DNA of 64,000 nt from Mytilus californianus (Eukaryota; Mollusca; Bivalvia; Mytilida; Mytilidae), in NCBI RefSeq assembly GCF_021869535.1, contig NW_026262690.1, forward strand, positions 15,773,001 through 15,837,000. Reading direction: 5' to 3'. How positions within the stretch are numbered: position 1 is the first letter of the stretch; each line of letters begins with the position of its first letter. Made by a program: the position numbers and the translations under genes. The notes below the pieces were generated by a model. The model did not search any database, was not told where the DNA came from, and saw only the letters and a list, made by a program, of their open reading frames with translations. This document shows positions 34,899-47,772 of this stretch, in pieces.

Positions 34899-37800
34899 CT
34901 GGAATTTATAAATATAATTAAATGTGAATGCTTCAATGAATATAAATGCACAAATCATTTGACTCTATTTTAATTTACTGTACTTAGTGATGCAAGTTTG
35001 AAAAGACTGATAAACATTATTTTATCTTGTTCATAAATAAATTACAAAATATAGGAAAATGGTTGATGAATGCATAAATCATAAAAAGATAACTTTGTAG
35101 AAAATGAAAATCAAAAGCTCTTTATATGTAGATTAAGATAGCAACAAATAATGATTATGCCTTATTATCAGATGATAAGACATTAATCAATGTTGTATTT
35201 ATTTAACCTACAAATTAAATCCATCTCTTTAGTGAAGAATTCTGAAATCATAAAAGTTTAGAAATGAACAATTTTATCAGAAAAAGAGGCAATAAAATCC
35301 ACTTAGTTGACACTGAACATCTTGAGACATCAGTCCAAAATAGCCTTATCAGTATTTTGTGAAATTGGAAGAAGGTGTTTGAAAGTTCCAAAAGTGTGAC
35401 TAAAATTTTTGTTGGAATTCTGTCTGCAAGTTTTGGTTCTGAGCATCGTGTATGCGTTTCATAAAATTTAGATGAGGAAAACTTAGGTTAGAGGGGACGG
35501 AAAGACAGACAGACGGAAGAACTGACAGTCAAGGGTAACACTTTTAAAATGACCCCCATTACCTACGGAGGGAGCATATAAATAGATATGCTATTATTCC
35601 TGACTCCTCTATGGATTGATAACTGATTCTGATAAAATTACATGACTTTGAAGATGGATGGATGGCATATTTTGTTTTGGTGTATGAAATGGGAATTACT
35701 TTTTTCATTTTTTGGCTATATCTTTTGATATTTCAATTTAATAGTTGAACTGCTTATACATCTTTTTGCTAGATGTTAGTAAGATTAGGAAAAAGAAGTT
35801 TTGAATTGGGGGTTTAGATTTAATTTTTTAATTCTTAAATTCATACTTTTTTTAAAAGGGGTATTAGCTGTCAAATTCATGTTTACTGATTTGACTTAAA
35901 TTCTCATTTATTACATACTTAAATCAAATTTAAAAAAAAAGTCTAAACTAAACAATTAACAATGCATAGACTTGATAATATATATCAGCATTTCGTGTGT
36001 ATTTTCTTATTGATAAATAAGTATGATATTGTTGCATAATTTGACAATTCATAATAAACAATGTCCCTTTAGCGCACTATCCCATTTCGATGTTCTGCAA
36101 AATTTTGGTCAAAACCCTAAATTGGCATATATATAAAAAAAATTGAGAGATAGTTGGCACAAAAAGGTTACAAAAGCCATTTCAGGGTAATAACTCCTGC
36201 AAAGTCTCCATGCATAAAGGACTAGAGCCAGTAACCCCAATAAACAGCCCTGTAAACATGTATTTATAAAAACTTCAATTGTTTTGAGTAAATATAATGT
36301 GTATGTATTCCTAAATGTATTGTTTTTGAAAGTAAGATAAGAACAAGAGTGCACATGCTGACATGTCCATGATTGATTTAATGTTGAAAGTCTTTAAAAT
36401 AAAATTTTAATACAAGAATCACATAAACTAAACATTATCAATAATCAATGACAACAAGGTCACATTAACCCTAGCAGACATGTACACCTTACAATCATTC
36501 CTTGCACAAAATATAGTTGACCTATTGCTTAAGTCTCTAAGAAGCAGACTTAACAAGGAAAACCTAACATTAACCAATGAACCATGAAAATGAGATCCGT
36601 GTAAAATGAAACATGTCAGATAGACAAGTACCGCTTACAATCATTCAATGCACCTAATCTAGTTGACCTTTTGCTTATAATATCTAATAAACAGACATAA
36701 CCAGGAAAATTAAATATTAACCAAATGAACCATGAAATTTAGGTCACCGTCAATTGAAACATGTCAGACAGATTTGTACATCTTACAATCATTCCATACA
36801 CAAACTAAAGTTGACTTTTTACTTATAGTATCTGAGAAGAAGACCAAACTACAGAAAACTTAACATTGACCAATGAACCATGAAAATGAGGTCAATGACA
36901 AATAATACCTGCCAGACAGACATGTACACCTTACAATCATTCCATACACTAAATATAGCTGACATATTGCTTATAGCATTTGATAACAGATCAAAACACA
37001 AAAATAAAAAAAAGTGACCAATGAACCATGAAAATGAGCTCAAGGTCAGATGAAACCTGCCAGACTGACATTTACCCCTTACAATCATTCCATACACCTA
37101 ATATAGTTGACTTACTGCTTATAGTATCTGAGAAACAGACCTAATCATGTAACTGATCCATGAAATGAGATCGAAGTCAGGTTAACCCTGTCAGACAGAC
37201 ATGTAGACCAAATATAGTTATCCCTTTACTTATAATAAGTGAGAAATTCACATGACAAAAAAACTTTTTTCAAGCAGTCACTGAACCATGGACATGAGGT
37301 CAAGGACAATGGACACAAACTTCATAACATAAGGTATCTGCATACAAGGAATGAAATATCCAGGACTTTCTGAAATATAAAGCTTTAAACAAAAAGTTTA
37401 CACCACCTACATTACTGATCCCGCCAGATAGTAATCCCTATGTCTTGCATTCTGGGACTTGCATTGCAGGCGTGATAAAAATTGTATATCTGCTTCATAT
37501 ACTATAAATATATTAGCCTGAAATAGGAATATATATCATTTATTATAAGTCTTTTTTCTAGAAATTTGTCACCATTTTCAACCATTAAAATTTTGTTGGA
37601 AAAGGAAAGAATATAGTATATATAATGAATACTTCAGCAAAAAATATTTTGGGGAGAGGGGTGGCACCACTGTAAATTAAAAAGAAAATGTCATAAATTC
37701 TGCCAAATTATGCAAAAAATCAGGTTTTAATGAAATAATGTATATTTATGACATCACAAATACATCACTAATAACACAATTTGTGGAAATCTTTTTTAAC

Positions 37801-40800
37801 TGAAATTGGACATTGTAACATATGTTTTCATCTAATTTTCACAACATTATTGAAATAAAAAAAAATCAGATTTTTAGGGCCAAAATTATGAGTTAGCTAA
37901 CCAACTCCTTTCGTGTAAATGGAAGGAAGATTGATTTCAAATTTATTACCATTATATATATTTATAAATCTTTAAGAATTCAATTATGCTAATAAAAAAT
38001 TACACTCATTTATTTTTAGTTGTGGCCCATTCTTAATTAAACAGAAACAGTAACAATCTAGAACTTTTGTCAGTCCAAGATTTTTCTGTTTAAAAATGCA
38101 TGCACAGTTTTTCATACCATATGCTTTTGCATAGAAAGCACATTATAATTAGAACTTTGTCTTAGACTAGCAACATTATCCTCATTTCTTGATAAGCAAT
38201 TATAAAAAGTCAACATAAGGATTCCATAAATAACATATTATTTTAATGGTGATCTTTGACTAATAATTTTAGAACACTTTTACCTGAGGTCTTGATTTTT
38301 TTATTTTGAGATGGCCCATCATCATTTAATGCTAAATATACACTGGCTGTTGATTCTGGCTTGTGATCTGAGGATGTCATCATAATGTCTACAAATCCGT
38401 GCCATACATCTGCATGTCCTTTAAAAATAATGTCATTTATCATGTTTATAATTCAACAACATCTTTTTAAGAATCAAAATTGAAAAAAAACAGATATAAA
38501 TGTGCGGCCCAAAGTGCTTTCCTGGGTTAACTTTCATCAGAAACTCTCAAAGCCATCTCTGATTGATTACATATAGAAAGCTGTATGACGAGAAAGGACC
38601 TTAAAAGAATATAGTAAAATTTTTGTAGATTAAACATTGCTTGAAGAATTTTGAACCTTAGTTTCTCAATAATTTCTAAATTTATCAACTGAGAACCCAT
38701 TTAGAGAAGGTATATTATTAATAAAAGCACTGACTACACTGCTGATACCCTCAGGGAATAGCATTTAACCAGCATCCAAACATACAAAACAAACATTGTC
38801 ATTGCTTGTGCTAGATAAATGTCAAATATGCCTAAAAACTCTACTTACATTTATATCCACCAATTTCGCAACCAGAAATTGTTATTTTTTCTTAACTTAA
38901 AGGCATGAACGGATAACATACACAAGTCAGCCTATTAAGACTATTGGAAAATAAGAATCAATGCTGACACAGATATTTAGTACAAGGGTCTACTAAATAA
39001 CTTATTTCACTTCTAAGAAAAATGTTAAAATCAAGAAAATTGAAAAATAAACTGTTGCCTCTGACACAGATATATCTCTCAGGTCTGCAAACAATTTATG
39101 AAAGACAATCTGATGGACAGCAACATTGCTGATTGATTCAAAGTTGCTGGACCATGACAAAGAGGGTAGCTCACCAAAATGATCGTCAAACTGAGATGTA
39201 CTGATAGTAATGCAACTTTATAGAAAATATCATTGATCTATAACAAGTAGTTCCTATCAAACTAACTTGAGTAGAAAACTTAACATTGAAAATTGCTTAT
39301 TAATTGAAAGTCAATGGACCATGACCTAGGAGGCAGGGCTTTAAATAGTCATCAAACTGATATGTATAAATAGTAATGCAACTTAATAAAAAATATCATT
39401 GATCTATCACAAGTAGTTCCAATCAAATTGACTGAAGTTGAAAACTTCAATTTTTGATACTGGCAATAAAGACGCCACGGTAAAAGCAACACCTATAATG
39501 TATTTCTCGCCTTCCAGGACTTTCATTGCAGGTAAGACAAAGACCTGATAAAGAAAATTGTATAGGCTTAAATATTTTAAGCATATTGTAGAAAACATTG
39601 CGATTAAAAACTGTGATTTACTCACTGTAAAATTTGATTGATGAAGAAAACACATTTATCAGATATTAACACTGATATAACAACAATTTTGGGGTTATAC
39701 TTGTTCCAGTGAATTTGTAAATATTGGAAGATGAAAGAAAATTTGACAGATGTAAATTTTCTTTACAATACTTATAAAATGATAAAAAATAGAAGTAATT
39801 ATCTTACAATCCCTAAAATTATTAAGTTTTGGGATGTATAAACGTGTCTCAAATATTTCCAGGCTTGTGTAATTTGTGTAATGATTTTAACTAGAATTTG
39901 AACTTTTACATCTGAAGAACTTAACAAAGAACTATTCTATGCAAAGAATTTAAGTAACTGGCAAAATGTTCTCTGGAGGCTGGTAAATAAGCACTTCTTG
40001 AAAATAACAAAAACACAAACAAATAAGATTTTAATTGTCCATGAAAGTATATTTATATATAAATAGCAAAGAAACCCTTAAAAACAGGCTATTAGACACC
40101 CTAATATAGCAATGAAATCAAGAGAAAATCAAGAAGATATTACTTTCTTACACATTTAAGTAAATCAAAAACTTAATGACAAAGGGAGATGACTCTAAAA
40201 TTATTACCTGAACCAGTAAATAAAATTCATTTGAACAAGTACTGACCCTGGCTGAAGGTGAAATATATGTAAACATTTTGTGGTGATACATATCTTACAA
40301 AGTCTATCCGAATCGTTTTGCAAAGAATTCTGCTCAAACTGGTGCTAGGGGTTGTCTTAAACTTGCAGTGAGGCAACTTTTTTTTGTTGCTCTGTGTTGA
40401 AGGCCTCACTGTGACTTTGAGATGAAAAACAGCAATAAAAGTGCTGTTCCTTTGCTTGCTATGTATGTACTGATTTTGTGTCATGGATGGATACACCATA
40501 TCCTTTGTTTTTCTATTACATACATGTATGTACAAATGTATACCAGGCTCTCAAGAATGGTACCAGCCCATACTACCAGCCAAGTAGTTAGTACTTCTGT
40601 ATTCACATAAATTATCATTGATATGGACATAATTACAAATTAACTGTTTACAAAACTTTGAATTTTTTCGAAATACTAAGGATTTTTCTACGCTAGGAAT
40701 AAATTACCTTTAATAGCTGTATTTGGAAAACCTTAAGGAATTTGGGTTGACAATGCTCTTCAATTTCATACTTCAATCATGTCAATTGGCCTTATTAACT

Positions 40801-43800
40801 TTTCTGATTCAAGCGTCACTGATGTTTCTTTTATAGAAGAAACTATGTCCGAGTACAATATTTTAAACCTGGTAGGGAATGATTTCATAGAAAACTAAAT
40901 GACATGCTACTATTTACCTATTCCAGTGGCACCAAAACAGATTTCTGTGTCACAGCCACACTTGCATTTGTTATCTATTTTTTCTTGACAATTATTTCCT
41001 TTGTCTTTTATCCTTGAATCAACAACATACTGTTGTCCCGGAGAAAGCTTCCCAAACAAGTGTTCTGCTAATGCCATTGCCAGTACACTTTGTTTATTTT
41101 CTGTACTTTTCATCTTTTCCAAAGTATTCTGTATGTTTTTCTCATGAATATCTAGAAGCAGAAAGACATAAATATTCAGCTGAATAAAAACATCAGTACA
41201 TTGTTATGTGGTTGGATAAAGCACTGAGGTTTAACAATATGCTCTGCTTTAATCTTGTTAGAATGAGATCCTTTAATTACTCCCATTCTGATATGTCAAC
41301 CATGAATACACTTGATGCAGAACATATCAGAATGGCAGAAATTAAAAGGATTGGCTCTGGTCAAACATGAGCAAAAGTTTCACCAAGTTTTAATAGTTGT
41401 TGGTGTGTATACAAAATTTGAACATTAATTACATGTATAGAAAACATACATGAGCAAAACATCATTTAGTGTAGTCAGCTAGAATTATCACAATATTTTT
41501 TAAGCTATACATTTTGTAGATTCCAGATTTACTTCAACAACTGATGATACTGCATGATAAATAGATATAGAATAATAGAAAAGAAAGGATATAGGGTATC
41601 CACCCATGACACAAAATCAGTACAACAAACATGAATCAAAATTGTTACAATTGATGCTATATTCACCCCTTAACATTGTCCTTTCAATAAAATAAAACCT
41701 TCAGCTAGGTTGTTGGACCATGAAATTTTCATATTTTAGCATGGAAAATATCAATACACATTAGATAATGAGGTTTAAAGGTTGGCTGTGGACAGGTGGA
41801 CATTTGAAAAGAAGACATTGTGTAAAGTTTGAGGTTGACTGGTGGACAGTTGGCAAGTAGATATAGTATATTAGAATAACTAGTTGACAGGTTGACATTT
41901 GACATTATCTTAATAATTTTTATCCTTGAAACAAAATGTTTCTATGATATAGATATTTGTTATTGAAGTTGTCATTCTTCACTCAGTTTTGTTTTCAATA
42001 TAGCAGGTAAAAATATAATGCTTTTCAACAAATGAAAATCACAGTTGAAATCCATTTAAAAAATGGACTGGTCCTCAATTCGTGTAGTGTCAGACTACAC
42101 AAAAAATGAAGAGTCTATGTATCCTTATCCTATGAAAATCAACATGCATCCCAAAAGTTCGGACATGAAATTAATAATGTGTTGTTTTCATTTTTTATTG
42201 CCCCATGGCAGTGATCTCAGTAGTCAGGTCAAATGGCACAAAAGTGGTCCATGGCACTTACAGCTTTAGGAAGTGATAGGTCAATGTTTATAATATTATC
42301 ATTTAATTCAATAGAATTTTCAACATCATACATGCATATATATCTGAAAAAAAAGTCACCATTTTCGAAACAAAACAATTATGGTACCTAAAATTCAACT
42401 CATGACCTGTCAACATGTCAACTGAATAGTAATATATATAATTCTTATAAAACTGAATAACTTATAATCAATCCTCTTTCTTAAAGCTGTAACAGTAATA
42501 GTTTCAACAGGTCTATAGATGTTGTATTATGACTATAAGACATATAAGTGCTTAAATATAATACACTTTCTTTGAATAAATATGATTGAATGTTACGTCT
42601 ATTAAATTCTTAAATTTTGCACCCAATGTTATATATCGATACATTTATATATAGAGGAAAGAGGTAATGGTAGTTTACCATTGTTCAAATCTCAAAGATA
42701 CTTATCATGCTTATGGTAAATAAAAAAAAATAAACTGTGGGAACCCCTACAGAAAAAAAAAGTTGAAGGCCAGTTGAGGGCCATGTGGTGGACAGTTGAG
42801 GGCTAGCTGTTTTAAGCAAAATAGTTGAGGGCTAGGTGTTGAGCATCTTAGCTCAACTCAAACCTGGCCAAGCGCTGTATGTTTGATAGATGTCACTCAA
42901 CTGGCCCTCAACTGAAGCTGGCCATTAAGTTGAGGAAAAGTTGAGCAATTGATCTTTGGTTTTCATATAGTTGAGCAAAAGTTGAGCATTCAGACTTTGA
43001 ATTTTTTGAATTTTTTGTAGTTTAAGAAAAGTTGAGCATTCAGACTTTGATTTTTTTTGTAGTTGAGCAATTGATCTTTGGTTTAATTTTTCATATAGTT
43101 GAGCAAAAGTTGAGCAATTAGAAATATGAGCTGGTGATATAAATGTTATGTGCCATCTGTTTTCCATTTATCTCTGTGTATAATGCAAGTAGACAGGAAG
43201 TACTATTATAAATGTACACAGAGTTTGAGGCCAAATTAAGGGAAGCACATGTTTTTATACATTTTTCTGTATTTTAACTTAACTATAACTCATAACATAA
43301 AGATAAATTAAAAAAACAAACAGTATTTTTTTTATTATAAGATATATCAAATATTCATGATTACGGTAATTAACAGCTATTATTAGGGGCAAATTTCAAA
43401 GGGATCACACTGTCAAAATACCCTAAACAACCTCAAACATTTAAAATTTTAACTGGGCTTGAGCATGCACATGGCAAGCAAAGATGTCTTCTAGCTATCA
43501 TGAATAAAATATGAATTTTACAATGGATGTTGATCAAAAAGTTACAAATAACTGTATTGACATTGAATAGTGCAGTGTTACTCTTCTGATGACATGACTC
43601 TTGGATTTAGGAAGATTGATGTTTTAACACATATTTATGGAAACATCTTTTGGTAAGTACATTGGATTAGAATTTCCACCATTTTGAATAAGTGTATATG
43701 CTCTTTTAGTTCAAAATAGTGATATTTAAAGTGTCTTCTTAACTTTTTAGAGTGAAGAAAAATTTTAGACAATATATTTATGCATTAATTTATATATTAT

Positions 43801-46800
43801 CAAAATGTGTAAGACAGGAGACATATTTATTTTATTATTAAGACAATTTGTTTTAGAAAGTATTTGGTATAAAACTAGAGATCTGGGGTATGACTGCAAA
43901 ATAAGACATCTATCCACAAATGACGGATAAATATATATAATTTTTTCTGGTTGAACAACACTTTCTGTTTTGAGTATTTCAATATATATCTAAATACTTC
44001 TCCTTGCATAAAGATTAATATGGCTGCAGGATTAACTAGATTTTATTTTTTTTTTTTTTTTTTTAACACTTGAATAAAGTTTTATTGCACTAAAGCTGTT
44101 AACAATGACCTTACCGCTACAGCTTTAACAGTAAGGTACCCCGATATTGTTAATATCTATAAGAACAGGGTTTCATATAGATAAGTAGTATTTTCTTATA
44201 TTTTATATTAGTAATAGTACAATTATTAGATTTTATTTACTAGATAATAACTTTTAAAAAGCAAGGATAAAGCTGTCATGTAGTCTGTTGTGTGTTAAGA
44301 TCTTTCAGCAGTATTTTGGCTATATAAAATACACAATTTAAATTTATTTTTTCTACAATGTGTAGTCATCAGTTTGCAATGACCAGATACATGTAATGCT
44401 CAACTTTTAAAGACCTGGCCCTCAACTATTGGCCACCTAGCCCTCAACTTTTAATGACCTGGCCCTCAACTATTGGCCACCTAGCCCTCAACTTTTAATG
44501 ACCTGGTCCTCAACTGTTGGCCAGGTAGCCCTCAACTCTAATTGCTCAACTGTTGGACACCTAGCCCTTAACTATGATATTTTCTCAACCTTGCTCAACT
44601 AATTTGCATAAAGTTGAGCATTTGATAGTTGAGGGCTACCTAATTTGCATGGCAAAAATCCAGGTAGCCCTCAACTGGCCCTCAACTATTTGCTCAACTG
44701 ATGGCCAGCTAGCCCTCAACTGGCCCTCAACTGTTTGTTCAACTGGCAGCCAGTTGAGCAATGCAGTTGGCCATCCTATCATTTTTTCTGTATGGGAATC
44801 GCATGAACTCAAATTAAAGAGCAAAATTAGGTGCTTTGACAGGGTAAGCATCTCCTGCTATGGATGCGTTACTTTTATTACAAATATTTTTTTTCCATCA
44901 GTTTTTCAATTGCAATTTTTTTACAATTAACTATGAAATTAAATATGAATTGTATAAAGACTTTGAAAGAAATAAATTTTTTTCACGATGACAATTTTCC
45001 CACAATAATCCATAGTTTTTAAAATGATGCATGCCACCGTGGTTTTTCTCATTAGAAATAACATTAAAAAAAACACTTATAACTCATGAAACTCTTCCCT
45101 AAAATGTTAAATGTATGTAAAGTCATGACAGTTGGGAATCTAGTGGCAAAAAAGTATCATGAGTATAGAAAGACAGGAAAAAATACCACATTATTGATTT
45201 ATATGCAGCAAAGAGTAACACTTTGAAACTAGTTAAAGGCAAATTTAAACAGACCTTATTATGATAGATATAAGAAGATGTGGTATGAGTGTCAATGAGA
45301 CAACTCTCCATCCAAATCACAATTTGTAAAAGTAAACCATTATAGGTCAAAGTACGGCCTTCAACATGTTAACATTACATGTAAATTCATCAAGAAGACT
45401 GCACATACATGTACAATAATCGAGATGATCTAATCTTAAAATTTCAAAAAAAAATAAGAAAAATCTTCTAACAAATAATCTACTTTGTAAAAATAATTCA
45501 TTTTAATTTTTTAACCTGAACAGACAAATATAACTTTCAAATCATTATATTCAAACACAGACAATATATATATACATGTATATTGAAACTTCTCATGACA
45601 ATGAACAGGTTGTAGAGCTTGAAAACTTAGTTGTGGGAAACAGGTTTAAATCTGTAACATGCTAAGGACAATGTGGAACACTCTGAAATTGGTGGCTGGA
45701 AAGAGCTTTAGATTTTGTATGTTCATGATTTTTCCCAAATTTATTCTATCAATAATGCAATATGCAGGATATAGATAAACATTCTCTAAATTTCAGTGTA
45801 ACAAGCTTCTTATGCAATTACCTTGATAAATAATGAACATAAGACACTATGTATTTGCATTTATATTTTAAATACATGTAACATATTTCAACAGATAAAG
45901 GTACTTTCATTTATAAAATGTAAATGTACAATTATGGTTTAAAAATTACTTTTCATCAATGTCATCAATGTGGTTACAGGTGTAAACAAATTATTGATTT
46001 TTTTCCACTTTTTCTTAAGACAATGTTAGAGTCACTTTTTTTATTGTTCTTGTGTCAAGAATCTGGGTCCGTTCGCCCAAAAACACGTTCGCGCCCATTC
46101 ACGTTCGCCCCCTTTCACTTTCGCACCCTACACATTCGCACCCAAAGTCCGTTTGCACCTACACGTTCCCACCCTTTTTATTGGTTTTGTGTTTAATAAT
46201 TTTGTAATGGAGTTTTGGTAAGTGTATTGCTGTAAATATTTTTTTTCATTGTTTCAAAATAAAGTGAGATTCTGACAACATTTTTTGTGTTGAATAAATC
46301 TTAATCATCTTTTGGTTAGTGTATTTCTATAAAAAAAAATTTCATTGTTTCTAAATAAAGTGAGATTCTGAAAACATTTTTTGTGTTGAATAAATCTTAA
46401 TCATCTTTTGGTTAGTGTATTTCTATAAAAAAAAATTTCATTATTTCTAAATAAAGTGAGATTCTAACATTGTTTGTTTTTTTGTGTTGAATAAATCTTA
46501 ATCATCTTTTGGTTAGTGTATTGCTATAAATTTATGTTTTCATTGTTTCAAAATATAGTGAGATTCTCACGTTTTTTTTGTGCTGAATAAATCTTAAACT
46601 ATGTTTTAGTTAGATATATTTTTTTCATTGTTTCAATTTAAAGTGAGATCAAAGGGGCCAAGCTGTTAAAATCAATTATCTATCGTGTTTTTCTTTTAAA
46701 ATTTTCAATGTTTTACTCATACCAATTAAGCTAAATACATGCAGTTTTTACATCAAAGCAAGTTAAAACAACAATCATGATTTTCAAACACACAACAATA

Positions 46801-47469
46801 ATACCAAATTTGGTTGTGTATAAATACCAATTAGCAGTAATTATACATTTGTACATAATTAACATTTAATAATTAATCATCAAATTGATGGGGAAAAAAA
46901 ACAAAAAACATTCATATAATAATTCCCCAATTTTATTCAGGAAAATATTTTTTTTTTGGGTATATACATATAAATAAAATATCTAATAATTCAACTTGAA
47001 TTTAAATAAAAATTGGGTGCGAACGTGTAGGGTGCGAACGTGTGGGGTGCGAACGTGATGGGTGCGAAAGTGTATTGGGCGCAATAGGACCTGATACCTT
47101 GTGTCAACATGTATGACAGTATCTACCTTTTTCAGCAAAGAATTTGATCAATATTTTCAATGCTGTCAATTTCTCATCAGAACAAGTTGATTTTTTCCTA
47201 TCAAGCTTAGACTGGAGGAAACTGTATCCTGATTCAAATAGCTGAGACATCAAAATTCCATACCACTGGTTTTCTCTTTGGTCTACTTTCCTCTTTAGAT
47301 CGCAGGTTGCACCGGAAAACGCATGGTTTGCATTTGCATTACAGTTACTACCAAACTTGAAAAATCTAAAGAGTGTGGATTTAGAAAGAAACTGCTGAAA
47401 TGGGACTTTATCAATAAGGAATTTTTCTTTTTTGATGCTGCATGACGGCTTCGAAGTTTTATGAGCCAT
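34393..47469 (-). CDS. Uncharacterised 405-residue protein, four exons
   Basis: Exons: 47469-47127, 41151-40918, 38418-38284, 34898-34393. Each junction has GT-AG and phase 1, and the joined frame is 1218 bases (405 codons plus TGA) with no stop, which strongly supports a real gene. Residues 1-114 are basic (KTSKPS start). Around 166-188 there is a Cys cluster with CKCGC. At 193-206 lies GHADVWHGFVDIMM, which looks like the Asp-bearing strand of a nuclease-like fold. 241-245 is an acidic EEEDD patch, and 266-335 holds SETVVFALAYQ and VALWMVLNYKLF. I have an impression of uncharacterised bivalve proteins with the same C-terminal layout, and a PD-(D/E)XK nuclease relationship is only a guess. 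No signal peptide or membrane span is obvious. Introns hold three large transposon-type insertions. Confidence 0.8.
34920..36340. other. Intron, with bivalve repeat fragments
   Basis: No gene. Around 35490-35580 GACAGACAGACGG followed by GGAGGGAGCATATAA is a dispersed bivalve repeat tail. Around 36160-36240 there is another repeat-like stretch with GGGTAATAACTCCTGC. Confidence 0.45.
36345..37480 (+). mobile_element. Element with central ~150-bp tandem repeats (copy 2)
   Basis: Same architecture as 14950-16135: start AACAAGAGTGCACATGCTGA, six or seven diverged ~150-bp units (AACCATGAAAATGAG, ACATGTACACCTTACAATCATTCC, ATATAGTTGACCTATTGC), and an end with AATCCCTATGTCTTGCATTCTG. The (GCC)n run of copy 1 has decayed here to CACCACCTACATTACTG. 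It lies in intron 3 of the uncharacterised gene. Confidence 0.8.
37481..38283. other. Intron, nothing recognised
   Basis: AT-rich intron DNA of the uncharacterised gene with no coding or repeat signal. Confidence 0.4.
38284..38418 (-). CDS. Uncharacterised gene exon 3
   Basis: Acceptor tttttaaag, donor CTCAG|GTAAAA. Encodes HADVWHGFVDIMMTSSDHKP and then an Asn/Lys-rich linker. Together with the last base of exon 2 it gives the motif GHADVW. Confidence 0.78.
38419..39100. other. Intron, nothing recognised
   Basis: Intron 2 of the uncharacterised gene, first part. AT-rich, with no motif. Confidence 0.4.
39104..39545 (+). repeat. Two-unit ~160-bp tandem repeat with repeat-type tail
   Basis: Two diverged copies start at about 39149 and 39310, each with GGACCATGAC, GTAATGCAACTT and AAAATATCATTGATCTAT. 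The tail has AAGACGCCACGG and ACTTTCATTGCAGG, similar in style to the end of the ~150-bp-repeat elements. It is probably a related non-autonomous element. The 82-residue minus-strand frame here is not a gene. Confidence 0.65.
39546..40917. other. Intron, nothing recognised
   Basis: Remainder of intron 2 of the uncharacterised gene. The open frames at 40227-40535 and 40422-40610 overlap on opposite strands and show no family features. Confidence 0.4.
40918..41151 (-). CDS. Uncharacterised gene exon 2
   Basis: Acceptor ctgcttctag, donor AATAG|GTAAAT. Encodes IHEKNIQNTLEKMKS, ALAEHLFGKLSPGQQYVV and the Cys cluster KCKCGCDTEICFG. Phases 1 and 1 agree with exons 1 and 3. Confidence 0.75.
41152..42740. 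other. Intron, nothing firm
   Basis: Intron 1 of the uncharacterised gene. Around 41780-41900 a phrase on GACAGGTGGACATT / GGTGGACAGTTGGC recurs, perhaps decayed repeat. No gene seen. Confidence 0.4.
42745..44795. mobile_element. ~2-kb inverted-repeat element with GTTGAGGGCC-type subterminal repeats
   Basis: Ends are imperfect inverted repeats (CTACAGAAAAAAAAAG and, at the right, CATTTTTTCTGTATGGG). Next to each end lie many short copies of GTTGAGGGC(C/T) or its complement GCCCTCAAC, such as GGCCACCTAGCCCTCAAC at 44430-44500. The middle has no transposase frame. This is a foldback-like, non-autonomous DNA element in intron 1 of the uncharacterised gene. Confidence 0.78.
45265..45366 (-). repeat. 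Mussel Penelope-like 3'-end fragment
   Basis: AAGAAGATGTGGTATGAGTG to TAGGTCAAAGTACGGCCTTCAA, nearly the same as the copy at 6.46 kb. Only the extreme 3' end is present. Confidence 0.75.
46060..47095. mobile_element. ~1-kb element with CGTTCGCACCC repeat termini
   Basis: The left end (46065-46175) is a run of ~14-bp repeats of type ACGTTCGCACCC. The right end (47012-47090) is the inverted version, GGGTGCGAACGT. Between them, 46205-46660 holds four or five ~95-105-bp tandem units (TTTTGGTTAGTGTATTTCTAT, AAATAAAGTGAGATTCTGA, AATAAATCTTAATCATC). No coding frame. It sits 30 bp inside intron 1 of the uncharacterised gene. Confidence 0.85.
47127..47469 (-). CDS. Uncharacterised gene exon 1
   Basis: Starts at ATG 47469-47467 (MAHKTSKPSC) and encodes 114 residues plus one base. 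It has a Lys-rich C-terminal half (FESGYSFLQSKLDRKKS, ALKILIKFFAEK). The donor is AAAG|GTAGAT at 47126. A 1-kb inverted-repeat element begins about 30 bp into the intron. Confidence 0.72.
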
Positions 47470-47644
47470 TTGTTCAGATTAACACATTTAAAGTCGTGCT
47501 TCACTGGGAAATTATAAGTAATGGGGAAAGAAACTAACAATATTATGCTGCAAGCTGAAAAGATCTTCTTTCCTCTATATCTCCCTCCGATAGTTGGAGT
47601 ACACTAAATTTTACCAATTAAAAATACATTGATAGATTGTTAGT

Positions 47645-47772
47645 GTTTAACGCCACTTTCAGCACTATTGGCTATATCGTGGTGGTCATTTATTGGTGTG
47701 GGAAGCCAGAGTGCATGGAGAGAATCACCGATCTTCGGTAGGAAACCCGTGACAATCCCACGTGCTAGGTTG
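47645..47772 (+). repeat. Dispersed bivalve repeat upstream of uncharacterised gene
   Basis: AACGCCACTTTCAGCACTAT to the GGAAACCCGTGACAATCCCA region is a repeat I know from bivalve genomes. It lies about 180 bp upstream of the start codon at 47469, so the gene's own promoter space is short. Confidence 0.6.

Noticed and set aside
44574-44930. 118-residue plus-strand frame
   Set aside because: Made of GCCCTCAAC repeat words at the end of an inverted-repeat element.
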